Assembly: GCF_000422205.1 (NCBI RefSeq)
Contig: NZ_ATHV01000024.1
Coordinates: 1-52,240 of the forward strand
Source: Desulfovibrio sp. X2
GTDB lineage: Bacteria; Desulfobacterota; Desulfovibrionia; Desulfovibrionales; Desulfovibrionaceae
Direction: 5' to 3'
DNA: 52,240 bases
Shown here piece after piece: positions 18,820 to 26,733 of the stretch (its first letter is position 1; each line of letters begins with the position of its first letter). A program made the position numbers and the translations under genes. Under the pieces are notes generated by a model. That model worked only from the letters and a program-made list of their open reading frames with translations. It did no database searches and had not been told where the DNA came from.

Positions 18820-19749
18820 ATGCGCAAGTTCATCTGTTCGTTCGTCTGCTCGTTCGTCCTGCTCGTCGCCGGACTGCTGGCCGCCGCCTCTGCCCAGGCC
18901 ACCACGCTGACCGCCGTCGACCTGCTGCACGACTTCAACGCCGTCATCTTCCACGACGCGTCCACCACGGCCGACATCGAGGGCGCGTCCATCATCGGCG
19001 GCAGCTTCTCGGGCGCCACGGTGTACGGCACCCCGAAGGGCGTTCTCCTGCCCGCCTCGTTCAACGCGCTGAACGTCTACGGCGACAACGACGGGGGCCC
19101 GGTGAACCTGAACAACGGCGGCAGCGCCTACGTGGGCGGCGCCAGGAACGCCGTCGTCAACTTCAACGGCGGCGGCGGGTACGCGGCCGCGGCCCCGTCC
19201 ATGAGCCTCAGCGAGATACAGACGGAGCTGACGAACTATTCCCTGTATCTCTCCACGCTCGCGGCCAACAGCACCCTGCCGACCCCGGACAACAACGAGG
19301 TCATCACCGCCACGCCGGACGCGAGCGGCATCGCCGTGTTCGACGTCAGCGTGGGCGACCTGGGTCTTATCCCGAGCTACGGCATCAACCTGAACGGCGC
19401 CACGACCGTGGTCTTCAACGTCTCGGGCTCGGTCCTCGACTTCACCGCCAACTACCAGGGCAACGACTCCATCTTCGGCAACGTCATCTGGAACTTCTAC
19501 CAGGCCACGGACCTGACCTTCGAGACGCTCATCGGCGGCACGGTGCTCGCGCCTTACGCCACGGTGACCAACAGGAACCAGATCGACGGCGCCCTGGTGG
19601 CCGACTCCTGGAACGGCCAGGGCGAGCTGCACGAGTATCCCTTCGACGGCCCCCCGCCGCCCACGGCCACGCCGGAACCCGCCACCATGGTCCTCTCGGC
19701 CGCGGGCCTCGCGCTCCTCGGCCTTGTGCGCCGCCGCGCCGCGCGCTGA
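18820..19749 (+). CDS. Choice-of-anchor A family PEP-CTERM secreted protein
   Basis: This 309-residue exported protein begins with a Sec signal peptide (about residues 1-28, cleaved near AQA). It then carries a choice-of-anchor-A domain rich in Asn, Gly and Ser, including IEGASIIGGSFSGATV and GTVLAPYATVTN...IDGALVADSWNG. It ends in a canonical PEP-CTERM sorting signal: PEPAT, a hydrophobic helix and a terminal RRRAAR cluster. Exosortase would cleave or anchor it at this signal during export with exopolysaccharide. No exosortase gene is in the window. The ATG at 18820 has a GGGGAG ribosome site, and a sigma-54-like promoter lies upstream. The adjacent glycan operon may supply the polysaccharide context, which is inference. 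Confidence 0.92.
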   Translation: MRKFICSFVCSFVLLVAGLLAAASAQATTLTAVDLLHDFNAVIFHDASTTADIEGASIIGGSFSGATVYGTPKGVLLPASFNALNVYGDNDGGPVNLNNGGSAYVGGARNAVVNFNGGGGYAAAAPSMSLSEIQTELTNYSLYLSTLAANSTLPTPDNNEVITATPDASGIAVFDVSVGDLGLIPSYGINLNGATTVVFNVSGSVLDFTANYQGNDSIFGNVIWNFYQATDLTFETLIGGTVLAPYATVTNRNQIDGALVADSWNGQGELHEYPFDGPPPPTATPEPATMVLSAAGLALLGLVRRRAAR

Positions 19750-20184
19750 CGCGGGCGGGGAGGGCAGGGGGCCGGCCCCCCTGGTCCATAGGCAGGCGGG
19801 ATGGGGTGGACGGTTCCTATCGTCGGCATCAATGATATGGACTGAAAGCGTCAGGTTTTCCGACAGCGACGTGTCGGAAAACCTGCACGCCGTCGCTCTC
19901 GGGAAAGGCGGGGGGGCGCCTCGGCAATCCTCCCGGCACCGCGCAGGCGAAAAAAAGCACACCGGAAAGCTTTCTGGCCGCGTCCAGGGGTTGATGTTTC
20001 CCGGCGTTTTCTGGTCTACTCTGACGCTTTCGTAAGTTTTCCGGCCAAGGGCACGACGGGAAGAGGTCCGCGCGCCTTCCATCGGGGAGGGCGCTCCCGG
20101 ACGTGCCTTTGGGCGCGCACCGCAGCTCCGGAAAAAATGCCAGAATCGCGTCCCGCCCCGGCGGCTGCGCCGACAGGAGCCGAC
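19750..20184. other. 435-bp intergenic region
   Basis: The region holds a perfect 14-bp inverted repeat at 19852-19885. A weak sigma-70-like pair (TTGATG at 19991-19996, TCTACT at 20015-20020, 18 bases apart) could serve the Cys-cluster gene. No gene is seen. Confidence 0.4.
19852..19885. repeat. Perfect 14-bp inverted repeat (6-base loop)
   Basis: CAGGTTTTCCGACA is followed by GCGACG and its exact inverse complement. It lies about 100 bases past the PEP-CTERM stop and has no T run on either side. It could be a terminator-like mRNA hairpin, a REP-type element or a regulator site. The function is unknown. Confidence 0.65.
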
Positions 20185-20604
20185 ATGCACCTGACCAGCA
20201 ATGCGGTGGACCGCTGCCGATCCCGCCTTTGCGACATGACCGAATCCTGCGGGCGGCTTTGCGCCGTCACCGCACGCACCGTTCACGCCTCCCGTTTCCT
20301 GCTCCATGCGATGGGCAAGTCGCGGCGCTTCCTGCTGGTGCACTTCAGGAAGGGCTACGTGCGCGAGCAGCTCCATGTCCGCGAGGGAGGCTGCCGCCAG
20401 TGCGGCACCTGCTGCAACCTCCTCGTCACCTGCCCCATGCTGACCACGCAGAGGACGTGCCTGGCCTACGGCACCTGCCGCCCCCAGGCGTGCAAGGTCT
20501 TTCCCATCGACCAGCGCGACATCGACGAGGTGACGGCCTGCGGCGGCCGCTGCGGCTACAATTTCGGCACTCCGCCGTCCCCGCCGCTGCGCGACGAGGC
20601 CTAA
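20185..20604 (+). CDS. YkgJ-type cysteine-cluster protein
   Basis: A 139-residue protein with the CxxCxxCC-type cluster CRQCGTCCN near residues 73-81, followed by further cysteines (TCPMLTTQRTC, YGTCRPQACKVFP and a final CGGRCGYNF). This pattern is that of the YkgJ family, which is thought to bind zinc or an iron-sulfur cluster. Its biochemical role is not established. The start is taken at 20185, where an ACAGGAGC ribosome site lies 5-6 bases upstream, rather than the ATG 48 bases earlier, which lacks one. A 12-bp tandem repeat begins right after the stop codon. It appears to be a single-gene unit. Confidence 0.8.
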   Translation: MHLTSNAVDRCRSRLCDMTESCGRLCAVTARTVHASRFLLHAMGKSRRFLLVHFRKGYVREQLHVREGGCRQCGTCCNLLVTCPMLTTQRTCLAYGTCRPQACKVFPIDQRDIDEVTACGGRCGYNFGTPPSPPLRDEA

Positions 20605-20606
20605 GC

Positions 20607-20678
20607 CACGGCCCGACCCGCGGCCCGACCCACGGCCCGACCCGCGGCCCGACCCGCGGCCCGACCCGCGGCCTGATC
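20607..20678 (+). repeat. 12-bp tandem repeat, six units
   Basis: Six head-to-tail copies of a 12-mer of the form C(A/G)CGGCCCGACC, the last one degenerate, start three bases after the stop codon of the Cys-cluster gene. Read in the frame of that gene they would encode repeated Ala-Arg-Pro-type residues up to a TGA at 20671-20673, so they could be a disabled C-terminal extension or a 3' UTR array. Confidence 0.85.
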
Positions 20679-20812
20679 CGAGACCTGCCCCCCGCCCGTC
20701 CTTCCCGGTTCGCGGCCTGTCCGGGCATCGCGCCGAACACCCCTCATCCCCGAAGGTCGATGGATGAAAAACATTGCCGTGCAAGGATTCCAAGACCTTC
20801 ACCAAGTTTTTT

Positions 20813-20828
20813 AATCAAACGATTGATA
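20813..20828. promoter_or_regulatory. TetR-type operator AATCA-N6-TGATA
   Basis: The inverted repeat AATCAAACGATTGATA sits in an AT-rich patch 104 bases before the TetR-family regulator gene, where autoregulation is expected. The half-sites and 6-base spacing recur at 49612-49627 upstream of an outer-membrane protein gene, with 12 of 16 positions identical. Confidence 0.6.
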
Positions 20829-20931
20829 TTTTCCAGGGCCGGGCGTAGGTATCCGTCGCGCGTCGGGCGCGGCCTCCCGGACCAGGGGCCGGGGCGTTCC
20901 CGCGCGACATCTTCCAGGAGAGGAGGCGGGC

Positions 20932-21612
20932 ATGAGCGCGGCGAACGGCACGGAAAAGACCACGGACACCAGGCTGACCAAGGGGCTGCGCACCAGGAAC
21001 AGGCTTCTCGAGGAGGCCCTGCGTCTCTTCGCGCTCAGGGGGCCGGACGCCGTCGGCATCCGCGAGGTGGCCGCGGCGGCCAAGGCCAACCCCGCCTCCA
21101 TCGCCTTTCATTTCGGCGGTAAGGAAGGGCTCTACGCCGCGGTCGTGGAGCGCATGGTCGAGGAGCTCTCGCGCGTGCACCGCGCCGCCCTGGACGAGGC
21201 CACGGCAGCGAGCGACGCCGCGGGCGAGGACGCCCCGGCCCGCGTGCGCCGCCTCGTGGCCGGGCTCACCTCCGGCTACCTCACCTCGAAGCGCTCGCAG
21301 TGGATGACGCTCCTCTTGCAGCGCGAGTTCATCTCGCCCACCGCGGCCTTCGAGAAGATCTACGCGGGCGCCCTGGCCCCCACGCTCGAGGTCCTCTCGC
21401 GCCTCGCGGGCGAGACCACGGGCCGCGCCCGAGGCGCCCAGGAGAGCAAGATCCTGGCCTTCTCCCTGTTCATCATGGGCAGCGCCTTTTCGCGCAACAG
21501 GAACACCTTCCTCCGCTTCTCGGGCAAGGACGCCTACGCCGCCGAGGACGTGGAGCTCATCAGCCGCACCGTGGCCGAGTTCGCGGCCTCGGGCCTTTCC
21601 AGCCACCTCTAG
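20932..21612 (+). CDS. TetR/AcrR regulator, CecR (DUF1956) type
   Basis: The 226-residue regulator has an N-terminal TetR helix-turn-helix (residues 20-68: TRNRLLEEALRLFALRGPDAV, then IREVAAAAKANPASIAFHFGGKEGLY) and a C-terminal ligand-binding half of the CecR/CerR (DUF1956) kind. The variant IAFHFGGKEGLY in place of the usual LYYHFKNKEEL is characteristic of that subgroup. E. coli CecR controls efflux genes and responds to antibiotics, and here an MFS transporter follows after 27 bases. The ATG at 20932 has a GGAGAGGAGG ribosome site. A matching operator lies upstream at 20813-20828. It is probably a repressor of its own operon. Confidence 0.93.
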   Translation: MSAANGTEKTTDTRLTKGLRTRNRLLEEALRLFALRGPDAVGIREVAAAAKANPASIAFHFGGKEGLYAAVVERMVEELSRVHRAALDEATAASDAAGEDAPARVRRLVAGLTSGYLTSKRSQWMTLLLQREFISPTAAFEKIYAGALAPTLEVLSRLAGETTGRARGAQESKILAFSLFIMGSAFSRNRNTFLRFSGKDAYAAEDVELISRTVAEFAASGLSSHL

Positions 21613-21639
21613 AAACGACTCCCCCCGCGGGACCAAGCC

Positions 21640-22836
21640 ATGCAAAAACGCACCGGGCTCTTCAGCCTCGAATTCATCTGCATCTGCCTCCTGATCTTCC
21701 TGGCCTACTGCAACCTCACGGTCTTCTACACCCTCTACCTCTACCTGGAGCAGATCGGCATCGCCCCGGGCTGGCGCGGCTTCCTCATCGGCAGCTCCTC
21801 GCTGTCCACCATCGCCTTCTTCCTCTTCGCCAGCCCCTACATGGAGGCGCGCAACGCCCCCAGATGGGCCGTGGTCGGCGCGCTGCTGCTCGTGGTCTGC
21901 GGCTGGTCCTACATGTACGCGCACAGCGTGGCGGCCATCCTCTCCGTGCGCCTGCTGAACGGCGCGGCCATCTACCTGCTCTCCGCCTCGTGCATGACGC
22001 TCCTGGTGGAGAACATCCCGCCCGAGCGCAGCGGCCAGGCCTTCAGCTTCTACTCCGTGGCCCTGCTGCTGCCCTATTCCATCGTGCCCATGGCCTTCGA
22101 CGCCGCGGTGCCCCACCTGCCCTCCGTGGCCGTGGGCTACCGGGACATGTCCCTGTTCCTGCTCCCCGGGCTGCTCATGATCCACGTCATCAGCCGGGGC
22201 CGCAGGCGCGCGGGCCCGCCCGCGGCCCCGGCCGGGATCTCCTTCGGCGAGATGTGGCGCAACGCCTCGGAGCCGCGCATCCTCGTGCTCCTGATCCTGA
22301 ACTCGCTCTACATCGTCACCTTCTCCTCCCTCTTCTTCATGGCCCAGGGGCTCTTCCGCTCGCGCGGCTTCAGCGGCGTGGGCTACTACTTCACCATCCA
22401 GATGGTCTGCATGATGGCCATCCGGCTGTGCGGCAACAACCTCTTCGACAGCGTGCCCAAGGTGCGCCTCATCCGCACGAGCTTCGTCCTCTCGGCCGCG
22501 AGCTTCCTCCTGGCCTCCCATTCCTACGGCCTCACCGGGCTCTACGCCTCGTCCCTGATCATGGGCGTGGGCATGGGGCTCATCTCGCCCGCGCTCTACG
22601 GCCTCATGTTCACCATCGCCGAGCCGCGCTACAAGGCCGTGGACTCCAACCTCATGCAGCTCTCCCTGCAGATCGGCAACTTCACCGGCCCTCTGATCGG
22701 CGCCTGGCTCATGCAGCGCACGGGCTACGAGGGGCTCCTCGCGGGCGACGCGGGGCTCTGCCTCGCCGGTGTCGCCCTCTGCTTCCTGCTCACCAGCCGC
22801 CGCGTGGACCGCGACGGCCTGGCCGCCCGCGCCTGA
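21640..22836 (+). CDS. MFS transporter (398 aa)
   Basis: An inner-membrane major facilitator protein with about twelve transmembrane helices over 398 residues, a size typical of drug/H+ antiporters. A central cytoplasmic loop rich in Arg and Pro (about residues 186-205) separates the two six-helix halves. It follows the CecR-type regulator with a 27-base gap, so it is most likely the regulated efflux pump of that operon. The substrate is unknown. The ribosome site is poor (GCGGGACC), which suggests translational dependence on the upstream gene. A GC-rich hairpin follows the stop codon. Confidence 0.9.
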   Translation: MQKRTGLFSLEFICICLLIFLAYCNLTVFYTLYLYLEQIGIAPGWRGFLIGSSSLSTIAFFLFASPYMEARNAPRWAVVGALLLVVCGWSYMYAHSVAAILSVRLLNGAAIYLLSASCMTLLVENIPPERSGQAFSFYSVALLLPYSIVPMAFDAAVPHLPSVAVGYRDMSLFLLPGLLMIHVISRGRRRAGPPAAPAGISFGEMWRNASEPRILVLLILNSLYIVTFSSLFFMAQGLFRSRGFSGVGYYFTIQMVCMMAIRLCGNNLFDSVPKVRLIRTSFVLSAASFLLASHSYGLTGLYASSLIMGVGMGLISPALYGLMFTIAEPRYKAVDSNLMQLSLQIGNFTGPLIGAWLMQRTGYEGLLAGDAGLCLAGVALCFLLTSRRVDRDGLAARA

Positions 22837-22841
22837 GCCCG

Positions 22842-22861
22842 GCCCCGCCGAAGGGCGGGGC
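22842..22861 (+). terminator. Hairpin after the MFS gene
   Basis: An 8-bp GC stem (22842-22849 with 22854-22861) closed by a GAAG loop lies just past the MFS stop. There is no U tract, so it may be a Rho-dependent or mRNA-stabilising hairpin. Confidence 0.4.
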
Positions 22862-23087
22862 GGAACAGGCCGCCCGCGCCGCGGTCCGGCTCCCGGTGGC
22901 GAAAAATACCGGGTTTCCTCCATTTCCAGCGGCCGAAAAGGTCGGCATACGAAACGGTCCCGCGCGGACGGTCCTGTGCGGAAGGTTCCGCGCGGACGAC
23001 CCCTCGGCGAAGGCCGGAGGCACGGCCGGGAATCAGTCCCGTTCCCCGCGCACAGGGGCGTGCGCCGTGCGCGGCCCGGGTAAGAAA

Positions 23088-23117
23088 TTGACCTGTTGAC
23101 TGAATATGCATATTCAG
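23088..23117 (+). promoter_or_regulatory. Sigma-70-like promoter overlapped by an 18-bp palindrome
   Basis: TTGACC (23088-23093) and TATTCA (23111-23116) are spaced by 17 bases. The perfect palindrome CTGAATATGCATATTCAG (23100-23117) covers the spacer and the -10 element, the usual arrangement for a repressor operator. It lies in the otherwise featureless 405-bp gap 22837-23241, upstream of the MASE1 kinase gene. Confidence 0.55.
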
Positions 23118-23241
23118 GACTTGATTTCCGGATGAGGTCCGGGAGCGGCCGCGGGGGCCGTGCCGGAGGACGGGGAGCGGTGATGGCCGGGAGGACGGAC
23201 CCCGTCGTCTGCATGGACGCAGAGAACTTCATGGGAGAGTC

Positions 23242-25617
23242 ATGCCCGCCGTCACGGACAGCGCCACGCCCATGAGGCCGACTTACGGGGCCTGGAGCCG
23301 CGGCCGCCGCGCGCGCTTCCTGCTCGTCGCGGCTGTCGGCTACTTCGTCGCCAACAAGATCGCCCTGTTCTTTCCCGACGCCGAGTCCATCCTGACCGCG
23401 GTCTGGCCCGCGGCGGGCGTCGGCCTGGCCTCCCTCCTGCTGGCTCCTCGCCGCCTGTGGCCCGCCGTCCTGGCCGCCGTCTTCCTGGCGGGCAACGCGG
23501 CCAACCTGCTCTCCGGCCGTCCCCTGGCCAACAGCCTCGGGTTCATGACGGCCAACGTCCTCGAATCCCTGCTCGGCGCATGGCTGATGCGGCTTTGGTG
23601 CGGCAGGGACATCCGCTTCAACCGCGTGAAGGACGTCGGCGCGCTGATCGCCGTCTCGGTCCTGGCCAACGCGGCCACGGCCTGCGTCGGGGCGGGCACG
23701 GCCGCCCTGGCGGGCGTGGCCTCCTTCTGGAGCTTGTGGGCCACCTGGTGGGTCGCGGACGGGCTGGGCATGCTCCTGGTCACGCCGCTCGTCGTGGGCT
23801 GGGCGGAGACGGCGCGCGCGGGCCTGGCCCGGAAGCCGGGCAGGGCGGCGGAGCACGCCGTGTTCCTCCTGCTCTGGTGCGCCGCCGCCTGGTGGACCTT
23901 CCAGCCCCATGCGGCCATCGCCTTTCTCGCCCCCAAGCCCTACGTGCTCGCGGCGCTCATCCTCTGGCCCGCCTTGCGCATGGGCCACCGCTCGGTGGCC
24001 TTCGCCCTGGCCGTGCTCACCTGCCTCGCCGTGCTCAGCCCGGCCGTGCAGTCCGGCCCCCTGCTCTGGGGCGGCGAGACCCCGTACGAGAGGATCCTGC
24101 ATCTGCAGGTCTTCCTGGGCGTCATCGCCGCCACCTCCCTGCTGCTCACGGCCGCCGTGGCGGAGCGCACGACGGCGGAGCGCGCCCTGCGCGAGAAGCA
24201 GGCCCTGCTGGCCGCCATCGTGGAAGGCACGCCGGACGCCGTCTTCGCCACGGACACCGAAGGGCGGCACATCCTGGTCAACAGCGCGGGCGCGGCCCTC
24301 TTCGGCAGGACCCCGGACGAGGTCCTGGGGCGCGACATCGCCGAACTCTTCCCGCCCGACGTGGCGCCGAGGATCAGGGAACTGACCCGGGCGGCGGTTC
24401 GCGCGGCCGGGCCCGGCACCAGGGAGGAATCCATACCCGTGGCCGAGGGGCTGGAGCGTTCGTTCATCGTCACCCGGGGACCTCTTTCCGACGCGGACGG
24501 CGAGCCCATCGGCATGTTCGGCATCGCCCGCGACGTGACCGAGATGCGCGCCACCCAGGAAGCCCTGCAGGAGAGCGAGAGGCGCTTCCGCCACGCCTTC
24601 GAGCAGGCCGGGGTCGGCATGTTCCACGGCGACGCGCAGGGAAACTTCCTGCTCGCCAACCGCACGTTCGCCGAGATCACCGGCTACTCCGCGGACGAGT
24701 TGACCCGCATGACCTATCGCGACCTCAGCCACCCGGAGGACGCGGCGAAGGATGTCGCCGCAGTGGAGGCGCTGGTGTCCGGCAAATGCGCCCTGCTGCA
24801 CGGCCAAAAGCGCTACGTCCGCAAGGACGGCTCCGAGGTCTGGGTCAACCGCACCGCCGCCTCGGTCTACGACGAATTCGGCCGCCTCAAGGGCGTCATG
24901 GGCGTTGTGGAAGACATCACGGAGCGCAGGCGGCTCGAGGAGCTCAGGGCCCAGGTCGAGCGCACCATGCGTCACGACCTGCGCACTCCGGCGGGCAACG
25001 CCCTGGCCCTGGCAGGGCTCCTGCGCCAGGAGAACGGCCTGGACGAAGGACAGAAACGGATGCTTGCGCTCCTCGAGCAGGCGGGCCGGGACATGCTGGA
25101 CACGCTGGACGGCTCGCTCGAGATCTACAAGATCGAGACCGGGCAATACGCCTGCGAGCCCGAGATCTTCGACTGCCTGGCCCTCGTCCGCGGCATGGCG
25201 GAGGCCATGGTCCGCACCGAGCGCTTCCCGCGCGTGAAGCTGGACATCCGGCTCGACGGCGCCGTGCCGGACGCCTCTGCCCGCTGCCTCTGCCTGGGGC
25301 ACCCCAACCTCGCCCGCCTCGCCCTGCAGAACCTCCTGGTCAACGCCATGGAGGCCTCGCCCAAGGGGGGCACGGTGCACGTCTCCCTCGCCTGCGGAGA
25401 GGACTGCCGCGTGGAGATCAGGAACGCGGGCGCCGTGCCCGCCGCGATCCGCGACAGGTTCTTCGACAAGTACGCGACCTCCGGCAAGACCTCGGGCACG
25501 GGCATCGGCACCTACTCCGCCCGGCTGATGGTCAGGGCCCAGAAGGGCGACGTGACCATGCGGACCTCGGACGGGCAGGACGAGACAGTGGTCGCCGTGC
25601 ATCTGCCGCGGTGCTGA
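23242..25617 (+). CDS. MASE1-PAS-PAS sensor histidine kinase (791 aa)
   Basis: The N-terminal 300 residues form a MASE1-type membrane sensor with about eight helices, including VWPAAGVGLASLLL and WATWWVADGLGMLLVTPL. Two PAS domains follow (about residues 318-435 and 445-565). The kinase core has a phospho-acceptor His in TMRHDLRTPAGN and an ATPase domain with NLLVNAMEA and GTGIGTYSARL. The G1 region reads RNAGAVPAA, lacking the usual DNGxG, so the ATP lid is unusual. There is no receiver domain and no neighbouring regulator, so its partner is unlinked. The ATG at 23242 has GGGAGAG upstream. The signal is unknown. Confidence 0.9.
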   Translation: MPAVTDSATPMRPTYGAWSRGRRARFLLVAAVGYFVANKIALFFPDAESILTAVWPAAGVGLASLLLAPRRLWPAVLAAVFLAGNAANLLSGRPLANSLGFMTANVLESLLGAWLMRLWCGRDIRFNRVKDVGALIAVSVLANAATACVGAGTAALAGVASFWSLWATWWVADGLGMLLVTPLVVGWAETARAGLARKPGRAAEHAVFLLLWCAAAWWTFQPHAAIAFLAPKPYVLAALILWPALRMGHRSVAFALAVLTCLAVLSPAVQSGPLLWGGETPYERILHLQVFLGVIAATSLLLTAAVAERTTAERALREKQALLAAIVEGTPDAVFATDTEGRHILVNSAGAALFGRTPDEVLGRDIAELFPPDVAPRIRELTRAAVRAAGPGTREESIPVAEGLERSFIVTRGPLSDADGEPIGMFGIARDVTEMRATQEALQESERRFRHAFEQAGVGMFHGDAQGNFLLANRTFAEITGYSADELTRMTYRDLSHPEDAAKDVAAVEALVSGKCALLHGQKRYVRKDGSEVWVNRTAASVYDEFGRLKGVMGVVEDITERRRLEELRAQVERTMRHDLRTPAGNALALAGLLRQENGLDEGQKRMLALLEQAGRDMLDTLDGSLEIYKIETGQYACEPEIFDCLALVRGMAEAMVRTERFPRVKLDIRLDGAVPDASARCLCLGHPNLARLALQNLLVNAMEASPKGGTVHVSLACGEDCRVEIRNAGAVPAAIRDRFFDKYATSGKTSGTGIGTYSARLMVRAQKGDVTMRTSDGQDETVVAVHLPRC

Positions 25618-25762
25618 AGACGCGTCGCCCGCCTGCATCGCCCCTGTTCGCCGAAGTCATCGCCGCGTCTTTTTCCGAAATTTTCCGGACTGGTCCGCCG
25701 TGCGGCCGCAAAGACACGGCGGGCGCGCGTTGTCGCGCCGCGGCGATGCCGCGGTGAGAACG

Positions 25763-25794
25763 AAATGGGTCAAAAAAACCCATTTTTTGTTTTG
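25763..25794 (+). terminator. Strong Rho-independent terminator of the MASE1 kinase gene
   Basis: AAATGGGT pairs with ACCCATTT across a CAAAAAA loop, followed by a run of T residues (TTTTTTGTTTT). It lies 146 bases after the kinase stop and just before the promoter of the AmiS/UreI gene. Confidence 0.88.
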
Positions 25795-25801
25795 CATGAC
25801 C

Positions 25802-25830
25802 TTGACTTAGATGAGTTGTCGCGGATAGTA
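25802..25830 (+). promoter_or_regulatory. Sigma-70-like promoter of the AmiS/UreI gene
   Basis: TTGACT (25802-25807) is followed after 17 bases by ATAGTA (25825-25830), or after 16 by GATAGT. It sits directly after the upstream terminator and would give a leader of about 125 bases before the ATG at 25964. Confidence 0.6.
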
Positions 25831-25963
25831 GCGCACAATCGGATAAGGAAAGTGTGTTCATTTGCAGAAACCCTGCGGTCGGCAAGGGAGGTCTTTTCTA
25901 CTGCAACGGAGGAGGTACAGGGGGACTGGTTAGACAATAAAGAAGCCTCAAGGAGAGGTCTTT
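25831..25963 (+). promoter_or_regulatory. Structured 5' leader with RBS-sequestering hairpin
   Basis: The ribosome site AAGGAGAGG of the AmiS/UreI gene lies inside a hairpin: AAG-CCTC (25943-25949) pairs with GAGG-T-CTT (25955-25962) around loop AAGGA. The same 9-mer GAGGTCTTT also occurs upstream at 25888-25896, so the AAGCCTC segment could pair with either copy, which makes two exclusive structures. Another helix, GCGCAC with GTGTGT, is possible at 25831-25857. No known riboswitch class was recognised. Confidence 0.45.
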
Positions 25964-26494
25964 ATGACGACTGCGCTCTTGATACTGATTTCCGTGATGT
26001 GGATTCCCGTCGCCATGCTCAATCTGGGCAAGGGAGAGGCCAAGGGGACCGGGGCCGCCACCGGGTTCGTCGGAATCCTGGTGGTCCTCGGCGCCCTCCT
26101 CCAGGCCGCGGTGTTCAGGGATCCCTTCGTGGCGGGGCTGCTCTTCGCCCACGGCGTGCTGTACTGCTGCGTCTCCTACGCCCTGCTCGCCGGACTCGAG
26201 GACCTGCGCTCCGTGGGGAACGTGAGCCTCACCGTGGCCTTCATCTCCGCCATCTACTGCCTGCTCTTCTACTTCGGCAGCCCCGTGCAGCCGGACGGCG
26301 CCCAGATGATCCATCCGAGCCTCTACCTGGCCATGGCCTGCCTGGGCTACACCATCCTCACCTTCGAGGTCTTCCTCGCCTTCCACGGCAAGCTCGGCGG
26401 GGGAACCGTGGCCTGGTCGCTGCTCACCTGGGTGCCCATCGGCCTGTGGGTCCCCTCGTTCTGGCTCATGAGCACCGGCACCCTGCCGTTCTGA
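25964..26494 (+). CDS. AmiS/UreI-family urea/amide channel
   Basis: A 176-residue membrane protein with six transmembrane helices and short loops, which matches the AmiS/UreI family of urea and short-chain amide channels. Family-like features include the Asn/Gly-containing first helix end (MLNLGKGEA), the second-helix [13 protein letters not shown] and the C-terminal [14 protein letters not shown]. The latter parallels the AWIPAW region of Helicobacter UreI. It lacks the long periplasmic loop of acid-gated UreI, so acid gating is unlikely. No urease or amidase genes are adjacent, so it stands alone between two strong terminators. A structured leader and an own promoter suggest dedicated regulation. 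The ATG at 25964 has an AAGGAGAGG ribosome site. Confidence 0.88.
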   Translation: MTTALLILISVMWIPVAMLNLGKGEAKGTGAATGFVGILVVLGALLQAAVFRDPFVAGLLFAHGVLYCCVSYALLAGLEDLRSVGNVSLTVAFISAIYCLLFYFGSPVQPDGAQMIHPSLYLAMACLGYTILTFEVFLAFHGKLGGGTVAWSLLTWVPIGLWVPSFWLMSTGTLPF

Positions 26495-26524
26495 CGCACG
26501 GCGGGCACCCGAATACGTCCAACG

Positions 26525-26555
26525 GGCGGCCGGAGCATGCTCCGGCCGCCTTTTT
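26525..26555 (+). terminator. Terminator of the AmiS/UreI gene
   Basis: A 26-base perfect palindrome (26525-26550) forms an 11- to 12-bp stem with a very small loop and is followed by TTTTT (26551-26555). It lies 30 bases past the stop codon. Confidence 0.92.
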
Positions 26556-26733
26556 CCGGTCCGCGAAGAGACGGCCCTCCCCGCACCGGGCCGAGGTTGA
26601 CCGCGCGGCCCGAGTTCTGTACGTCTGCACCGCCCCCGTCCGCCATGCGGCCCTGCGGGGCGAAACCACGAAACATGCCCGGCGGTTCCCAGGCATCAGG
26701 CCCGGAATCTCCCGGCATTCCCAGAGAAACGCG

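Noticed and set aside
25765-25963. Plus-strand ORF running from the terminator through the AmiS leader
   Set aside because: It starts inside a Rho-independent terminator and overlaps the promoter and the AmiS/UreI gene in another frame, so it is a shadow.
25831-25963. Known riboswitch in the AmiS/UreI leader (guanidine-I, -II, -III)
   Set aside because: I could not find the conserved core sequences of those classes, such as paired ACGR loops.
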